Shown here: piece after piece, positions 14,545 through 18,647 of the stretch
Layout of the letters: each line of letters starts with the position of its first letter
How positions within the stretch are numbered: the stretch's first letter is position 1
Origin: an uncultured Bacilli bacterium
GTDB taxonomy: Bacteria > Bacillota_I > Bacilli_A > RF39 > UBA660
DNA: 18,647 bases
Assembly (NCBI GenBank): GCA_934132915.1
Contig: CAKPAK010000026.1
Location: forward strand, 1 to 18,647
Direction: 5' to 3'
Notes under the pieces: model-generated
What the model saw: the letters and a program-made list of their open reading frames with translations, nothing else
The model's database searches: none
What the model was told of the DNA's origin: nothing
Made by a program: the position numbers and the translations under genes

Positions 14545-14706
14545 ATGTACGGATATGGATATGGCTATCCTGCTTCTGGAATGGGCTATGATGGATATGG
14601 CGGAGGTAATTGGTTTTGGATCATTATTATTGTTTTAATTATTTTCTTTATTTTGTTCTGGGGTAATGGTTGCAATAATCGTCCTCATGGCTCAAATTGT
14701 TGTTAA
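14545..14706 (+). CDS. Tiny Gly/Tyr-rich single-membrane-segment protein (YjcZ-like)
   Basis: This 53-residue protein begins MYGYGYGYPASGMGYDGYGG, followed by one hydrophobic helix (NWFWIIIIVLIIFFILFWG) and a Cys-containing tail (GNGCNNRPHGSNCC). A GGTGG core lies 7 nt upstream of this ATG; the ATG directly before it (14542) is possible but only 4 nt away. A perfect terminator hairpin begins at the stop codon, which supports a real, separately transcribed gene. The layout, Gly/Tyr-rich head plus one short helix, resembles the YjcZ / tiny transmembrane protein families of Bacilli, some of which are sporulation-linked. The tail with three Cys (CC at the end) is unlike typical members. A TATACT at 14520-14525 could be its -10, but the -35 is weak. 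Confidence 0.75.
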   Translation: MYGYGYGYPASGMGYDGYGGGNWFWIIIIVLIIFFILFWGNGCNNRPHGSNCC

Positions 14707-14733
14707 AAGAGTGCTTTTTTAAGCACTCTTTTT
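14705..14733. terminator. Bidirectional Rho-independent terminator
   Basis: A perfect 11-bp stem, AAAGAGTGCTT (14706-14716) and AAGCACTCTTT (14721-14731), with a TTTT loop is flanked by T runs in both directions. It serves the tiny membrane protein gene on the plus strand and the glycosyltransferase on the minus strand. The glycosyltransferase stop codon (14734-14732) touches the stem. Confidence 0.93.
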
Positions 14734-16555
14734 AAAAATTATGGGTGCTAAAGAATTTATCTTTATCTAAGGTGTGTTTCCATTTATTTCGCATATAGTC
14801 TTGCTCTTTTTGGAAGCGATTTTGCTTTTCTTTACTTGCTTCATAGCCACGGCTTTTGCTTTCGGCGTGAAGAACTTCCACATTGGACAAGCAGACATTG
14901 TAATAGCCTTTGGATAAAACTTTTAAGTTTAAGTCGACGTCATTTAGCGCCACTTTTAAATTTTCGTCAAAGCCACCAACTTGTTGGAATTTTTTCTTTT
15001 CGATCATGAGACAGGCTGCTGTTACGGCGGTGTAATTGTAGGGCATAACGAGTCGACCAAAAAGGCCGTTGTCGTGGTAACTATTTGCGACGTAAATATG
15101 TCCAGCGACTCCACCAAATCCTAAAACAACGCCAGCATGTTGAACGAGTTTGTCTGGATATAATAATTTTACCCCAACGCAACCGATGTGTGGTTGTGCG
15201 GCATAGCCAACCATCCATTCTAAGGTATCTTCTTGAATGATTTCGGTATCGTTATTTAAGAATAGTAAATATTTCCCTTTTGCGATTTTGACGCCTTCAT
15301 TATTTAAATAGGAATAATTGAATTCTCGATCGATTCTTTTTACTTTAAAATTTTTGTGTTTTTGGTATTCTTCTAGTAGTTTTTTGGTTTCTTTTTCTTG
15401 GCTACCATTATCGATGATAATGATTTCAAAATGGGAATAAGTATTTTTTTGATATAAGGATTCTAAGCATTTTCTGGTTACTTTTGCTTGATCTTTGATG
15501 GGGATGATGATGCTAATTAGGGGGTTGTTGGTTTGATATTTCACTAAGTAAGTGCTTACTCTAGGATTATCTAAGATTTGGCCTTTGATATGTCTTCTTT
15601 TGAGGCTTGCTTCTAAAGCTTTTTTTCCGGCTTGGTAGGCATAACTTTTATTTCCTAAATATCCCGCTGTTGAAGTAGGCGTTTGGCGCCAATGATAAAG
15701 AATTTTTTCAATATGGTGAATTTGGGTGGTTTGTTCCGTTAATCTTAAGAATAAGTCATAGTCTTGGCTGCCGTCATATTCGCTTTGAAAGCCACCTATT
15801 TTTTGCACCAAGCTACGGCGAATGACGCTAAGATGGCAAATATAATTTACCCCCATTAAGGTATCGGGGGAAAAGTCTGGTTTGAAGTGTGGCTCCATGA
15901 AGTTTCCTTTAAAGTCGATTTTATCTTCATCGCTATAGATAAAGTCTAGTTTGGGATTTTGATTTAGGGATTCTACAATGTAGTAAAGGCTGTCTGCTTC
16001 AATGGTGTCATCATTATCGATTAGGGCAATAAATTCTCCTTGTGCCATGTCAATTGCGGTATTGGAAGCGGCACTAATCATGCCATTTTCTTGGCGATAA
16101 ACCACATGAACTTGATCATATTTTTTTTCATATTCTTTTAATACTTCAAGCGTCTCTTCCTTGGTGGAATGATCATCACTAATACAGATTTCAAAATTGC
16201 GATAAGTTTGTGCTAAGAGACTGTCTAAGCATTCTGTTAATAATTTTTTAGAAACATTATAGGTAGGCACAATAAAACTGATTTGGGGTTGATAAGAAAA
16301 GGTCGCCGTATGGGGACCGTTTCTTTGTTCTTCTAAATATTTGGCATAGGCTTTTTGATTGGTGAACAAATTGGAAGTGCTTCCTCCCCTTTTTAAGGCA
16401 ATTTTAAATGATTTCATATATTGGAGCATCACTCTTGGGGGAATAAGAAAGTGGTGGCGATACCAAGCAAAATAAATGGCTTTTTTGCTTAAATACAAAA
16501 ATTTTTCAATTTTTGAGAAAATGGTGCGGTAAAAAAAATTCTTTTTTTCTTTCAT
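14732..16555 (-). CDS. Tandem-domain family 2 glycosyltransferase
   Basis: This 607-residue protein has two GT-A domains in series. Domain one (about 90-310) has ISFIVPTYNV, ICISDDHST, the metal-binding LIDNDDTIE (about 178-186) and SDEDKID. Domain two (about 345-580) has ISIIIPIKDQ, IIDNGSQE, LFLNNDTEI (about 431-439), VQHAGVVLGFGGVAGH and LNDVDLNLKV. No membrane helix is clear; the basic N-terminal 60 residues may sit on the membrane. Such proteins build surface polysaccharides such as capsule, rhamnan or teichoic-acid-like chains, using two sugar transfers. The start at 16555 overlaps the TGA of the preceding glycosyltransferase (ATGA) and has AAAGGAG upstream. An ATG at 16636 would add 27 residues inside that gene without support. 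Donor and acceptor sugars cannot be read from the sequence. Confidence 0.93.
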   Translation of the reverse strand: MKEKKNFFYRTIFSKIEKFLYLSKKAIYFAWYRHHFLIPPRVMLQYMKSFKIALKRGGSTSNLFTNQKAYAKYLEEQRNGPHTATFSYQPQISFIVPTYNVSKKLLTECLDSLLAQTYRNFEICISDDHSTKEETLEVLKEYEKKYDQVHVVYRQENGMISAASNTAIDMAQGEFIALIDNDDTIEADSLYYIVESLNQNPKLDFIYSDEDKIDFKGNFMEPHFKPDFSPDTLMGVNYICHLSVIRRSLVQKIGGFQSEYDGSQDYDLFLRLTEQTTQIHHIEKILYHWRQTPTSTAGYLGNKSYAYQAGKKALEASLKRRHIKGQILDNPRVSTYLVKYQTNNPLISIIIPIKDQAKVTRKCLESLYQKNTYSHFEIIIIDNGSQEKETKKLLEEYQKHKNFKVKRIDREFNYSYLNNEGVKIAKGKYLLFLNNDTEIIQEDTLEWMVGYAAQPHIGCVGVKLLYPDKLVQHAGVVLGFGGVAGHIYVANSYHDNGLFGRLVMPYNYTAVTAACLMIEKKKFQQVGGFDENLKVALNDVDLNLKVLSKGYYNVCLSNVEVLHAESKSRGYEASKEKQNRFQKEQDYMRNKWKHTLDKDKFFSTHNF

Positions 16556-17736
16556 GCGTTCTTCTCCTTTTTTTGTTTTGTTTTGGTTTGGCTTGGGGAA
16601 AATACTTCTTGATATTGTTTTACGATTCGTTCCCAAGTGAAATTTTTTAAGACTCTTTCTTTGGCTTGTGGACCTAACTCTTTCTTTTTTTCTTCTAAGT
16701 ATTTTGGGTGCGCGAAAAGGTTGGTCAGACTGCCTTTTTCTTTAAAATACAAACAAGTATTTTGGCCAATATCGCGGTTAAAGCAAACATCATACAAAAG
16801 ATTTAAATCGGTTAAAGAAAGCGCTTCGATTAAGCTAGGGTTTGTTCCTCCTACTGAGTGTCCATGAATATAGAGATAAGCATTTTTGCGGATGGTGGCT
16901 AATTTTTCTGGATCGTACACACCATTGATAAAGAGGATTCTTTTGTCTTTTTCAAAGTTGGTTTTATCTTTTAGTTCTAGGTAATAAGGACTTTTACTTA
17001 GATTGGTGATAATGACTAATTTTTTTTTGATGTTGCTTTGCATAAATTCTTGAATGACAAATTCATAGTTATTCTCAGGAACACATCTTCCTACCATTAA
17101 AAGATAGTCGTCTTTTTTTAAGTTGTATTCTTTTAAAATATTTTTTTCGGGAATTTGGGAAAAGTCATACCAATTTGTGCCATACGCAATATAAGTTGTT
17201 TTGGCTTTGGGATATTTTTTATTGATGTATTTTTCAATTCCTAGGCCATCACAAATTACAAGATCACTATTTCTAACCATTGACCACTCAGAAAGAAGAA
17301 AACATTTTTGAATGATTTTATTCCATTTTTTTCTAAGATGCTCTAATCCATCGGGATTGATATAGATTTTGATGTGATATTTTTTTCGTAGATTGTGATG
17401 AAAGGCTAATAAAGGGCCTAATTTTAATCCTAAAATGTAAAGATAGGCATTTTGAAGATGATTTTTTTTAATATAGTTTAGGGTATTTAAATAAGATTTA
17501 ATGGTATAGAAAAACATTTTTGCACTACTTTGATTTTGGACATAGAAAAAATAAAGATATAAATTGGAATGGATTTTTTTTAAAGTTTTATCCTTCTCTT
17601 TTTGATCGGTTAATTCTCCTACACAGATGATGGTATTTTTATCGTGATAATGATCCACTAAATTGGTCACAAAAGTCTCCCAACCGCCATACTTGGCTTG
17701 ATAACCTCTAGATCCTAAAATGAAAATATGTTGCAT
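16552..17736 (-). CDS. Family 4 glycosyltransferase with DUF1972-type N-terminus
   Basis: This 394-residue GT-B glycosyltransferase begins MQHIFILGSRGYQAKYGGWE, the hallmark of the DUF1972 / WchF (Cps2T)-like group, whose studied members add rhamnose in capsule synthesis. The C-terminal nucleotide-sugar half includes LLMVGRCVPENNYEFVIQEF and GGTNPSLIEALSLTD, the E-x7-E-type region. No membrane segment is seen. It is the first gene of a two-gene unit with the tandem-domain glycosyltransferase (ATGA overlap), so both probably act on one surface glycan. AGAGGG lies 7 nt before the ATG, and an extended -10 promoter stands upstream. Other capsule genes (polymerase, flippase, priming transferase) are not in the window, so this is either a small satellite unit or the edge of a dispersed pathway. 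Confidence 0.92.
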   Translation of the reverse strand: MQHIFILGSRGYQAKYGGWETFVTNLVDHYHDKNTIICVGELTDQKEKDKTLKKIHSNLYLYFFYVQNQSSAKMFFYTIKSYLNTLNYIKKNHLQNAYLYILGLKLGPLLAFHHNLRKKYHIKIYINPDGLEHLRKKWNKIIQKCFLLSEWSMVRNSDLVICDGLGIEKYINKKYPKAKTTYIAYGTNWYDFSQIPEKNILKEYNLKKDDYLLMVGRCVPENNYEFVIQEFMQSNIKKKLVIITNLSKSPYYLELKDKTNFEKDKRILFINGVYDPEKLATIRKNAYLYIHGHSVGGTNPSLIEALSLTDLNLLYDVCFNRDIGQNTCLYFKEKGSLTNLFAHPKYLEEKKKELGPQAKERVLKNFTWERIVKQYQEVFSPSQTKTKQKKEKNA

Positions 17737-17771
17737 AACTTTTCCCTCTTTCTACTGATTAAGATACTTTT

Positions 17772-17801
17772 ATTATAGCATGTTCTTCGCATGAAGAGCA
17801 A
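17772..17801 (-). promoter_or_regulatory. Promoter of the glycosyltransferase pair, with spacer dyad
   Basis: On the minus strand, TTGCTC (17801-17796), an 18-nt spacer and an extended -10 TGCTATAAT (TATAAT at 17777-17772) precede the gene. A short dyad TCTTC-GCAT-GAAGA (17784-17797) lies in the spacer and could be an operator. Confidence 0.55.
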
Positions 17802-17852
17802 GAGATTAGGGACCGAAGCAACAAAAAATTCTAATATTCTTCTTCAAAATTC

Positions 17853-17901
17853 TTGCTTTCTTGAAAAAAGATCTTGTAAAATGAAGAGAATGCGCTAAAA
17901 T
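17853..17901 (+). promoter_or_regulatory. Candidate promoter(s) of the serine-hydrolase gene
   Basis: Two overlapping options are visible: TTGCTT (17853-17858) with TAAAAT (17877-17882) at 18 nt, or TTGTAA (17874-17879) with TAAAAT (17896-17901) at 16 nt. The second would start about 14-20 nt before the ATG at 17921. The sequence alone cannot choose. Confidence 0.4.
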
Positions 17902-17920
17902 GATAAAAAAGGAGTGACTG

Positions 17921-18647
17921 ATGATGGGGTATCAATTATTAGCGGAACAGAAAAAAATGCGTGCTTTATTTGAACAACTTCCTATTTTCAAAAAAGAGGA
18001 AGAATTATTTTGGCAATTTGCTTATATTTTAAAGAAAGAAAAGGAAGGTTCTTTGGATGAAGCGGTTTCTTTTTTATTGGAGATATTTGTTCAAGACTTT
18101 GCTTCTTTATTGGAAGAAAAAATTACTTTGGGTTTTGAAGCGGGAATCAAAAATCGATACTATGAATTGGAAATTTTTGGTGGGTATCAAAAGCTTAGCG
18201 GACAAGAGGTTTTAGAAAATACTTATTTTTCTTTTGACTCTATTAGTAAGTTACTTACTTCGGTTGTGGTTTATCGTCTTCTTCAACTTCATGGGGAGTC
18301 ATTAGAAACCGTTGTTCATCATATTCAACCCTTTTTTTCTTTAGATTGTTCGGTTCGGGAAATTATGAATTTTACCGCTGCTTTAAAGACCAAAAAGCGT
18401 TTGGATTATTTAACTTTCGAAGAAGTTATTTCTCTTTTAAGAGAAGTTCAAGATGATTTGCTCATTAAACAAAAAATTCCTTCCTTTTATCAATATAATG
18501 ATATTGGTTATCTGATTTTAAGATTAAGTATTCCTGACTTTTTGAAAGAGTTAGATTTTCTTTTGAGGAAAATTGATCCAGAAAATTTAACTTACCAAAC
18601 GGATCCCTGTTCAAGAAATATTACGGGAGGAAGGGTTGGCGTTGAAT
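17921..18647 (+). CDS. Beta-lactamase-fold (class C / PF00144-type) serine hydrolase, 3'-partial
   Basis: The open frame runs past the window end; 242 residues are visible. It starts MMGYQLLAEQKKM with GGAG 6 nt upstream of the ATG at 17921. The motif S-x-x-K is present as FSFDSISKLLTSVVVYRLLQ, and the second motif, usually Y-S-N, appears as FYQYNDIGYLIL. The stretch CSVREIMNFTAALKTKKRL matches the usual region on HTSGL-like motifs of the family but is degenerate. The final K-T-G-type motif is beyond the end. No signal peptide or membrane segment is visible, so the protein looks cytoplasmic, which is unusual for a wall-acting member; an esterase or peptide hydrolase role is more likely than antibiotic resistance. 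It is transcribed away from the glycosyltransferases. Confidence 0.8.
   Translation, partial: MMGYQLLAEQKKMRALFEQLPIFKKEEELFWQFAYILKKEKEGSLDEAVSFLLEIFVQDFASLLEEKITLGFEAGIKNRYYELEIFGGYQKLSGQEVLENTYFSFDSISKLLTSVVVYRLLQLHGESLETVVHHIQPFFSLDCSVREIMNFTAALKTKKRLDYLTFEEVISLLREVQDDLLIKQKIPSFYQYNDIGYLILRLSIPDFLKELDFLLRKIDPENLTYQTDPCSRNITGGRVGVE

Noticed and set aside
17737..17920. Small RNA or extra gene in the divergent intergenic region
   Set aside because: Only promoter-like elements are visible; there is no terminator hairpin and no frame with a ribosome binding site.

Overview
The window is AT-rich DNA with the gene style of a low-GC Gram-positive bacterium (Bacillota). Shine-Dalgarno sequences are strong and match the usual 16S tail, TGA is used as a stop (several ATGA stop/start overlaps), and most genes concern the cell envelope. 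The wall-linked systems (two envelope-stress two-component systems, VanZ, LemA) suggest an organism with a cell wall and the standard genetic code, perhaps a gut Erysipelotrichia- or RF39-like lineage. That placement is inference only. No rRNA, tRNA, CRISPR array, transposase or integrase was seen.

Layout. 4-528 (+): an unrecognised helical protein that may be cut at its 5' end, followed by a hairpin terminator shared with the converging block. 624-10874 (-): a continuous envelope-stress block. Read in transcription order it holds a VanR/VanS-like two-component system, a membrane-anchored C39-like cysteine peptidase, VanZ, a BceR/BceS-like two-component system, LemA, a TPM-domain membrane protein, an unrecognised membrane-anchored protein, and a BceA/BceB-type antimicrobial-peptide ABC transporter. 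11007-12750 (-): a tightly overlapping operon of two flavodoxins, a broken carboxymuconolactone-decarboxylase-like gene and a cupin, behind a promoter of MerR type. 12902-14455 (-): a DUF975 / CmpB-type fusion membrane protein. 14545-14706 (+): a tiny Gly/Tyr-rich membrane protein. 14732-17736 (-): two coupled glycosyltransferases. 17921-end (+): a beta-lactamase-fold serine hydrolase running off the window.

How the parts may work together. The VanR-like promoter and the promoter in front of the C39 peptidase and VanZ share the same architecture: 11-nt-spaced TTAAG direct repeats, with the proximal copy starting 26 nt upstream of the -10. This suggests that VanRS controls itself and the peptidase/VanZ pair. 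There is no vanHAX, so this is probably not a classical glycopeptide-resistance cluster. The BceR-like gene and the BceA-like gene each have a box of the form TNACA-N4-TGTAA, 43-44 nt upstream of a -10, which links BceRS to itself and to BceAB. No convincing terminator separates VanZ from bceRS, so the two circuits could be wired in series by readthrough.

The 0.6-10.9 kb block appears to have GC skew opposite to its flanks although the genes on its right lie on the same strand. The block is bounded by two similar hairpins that share a near-identical sequence of about 20 nt, so it may be a transferred or inverted module. This rests on hand-sampled lines, not a full calculation.
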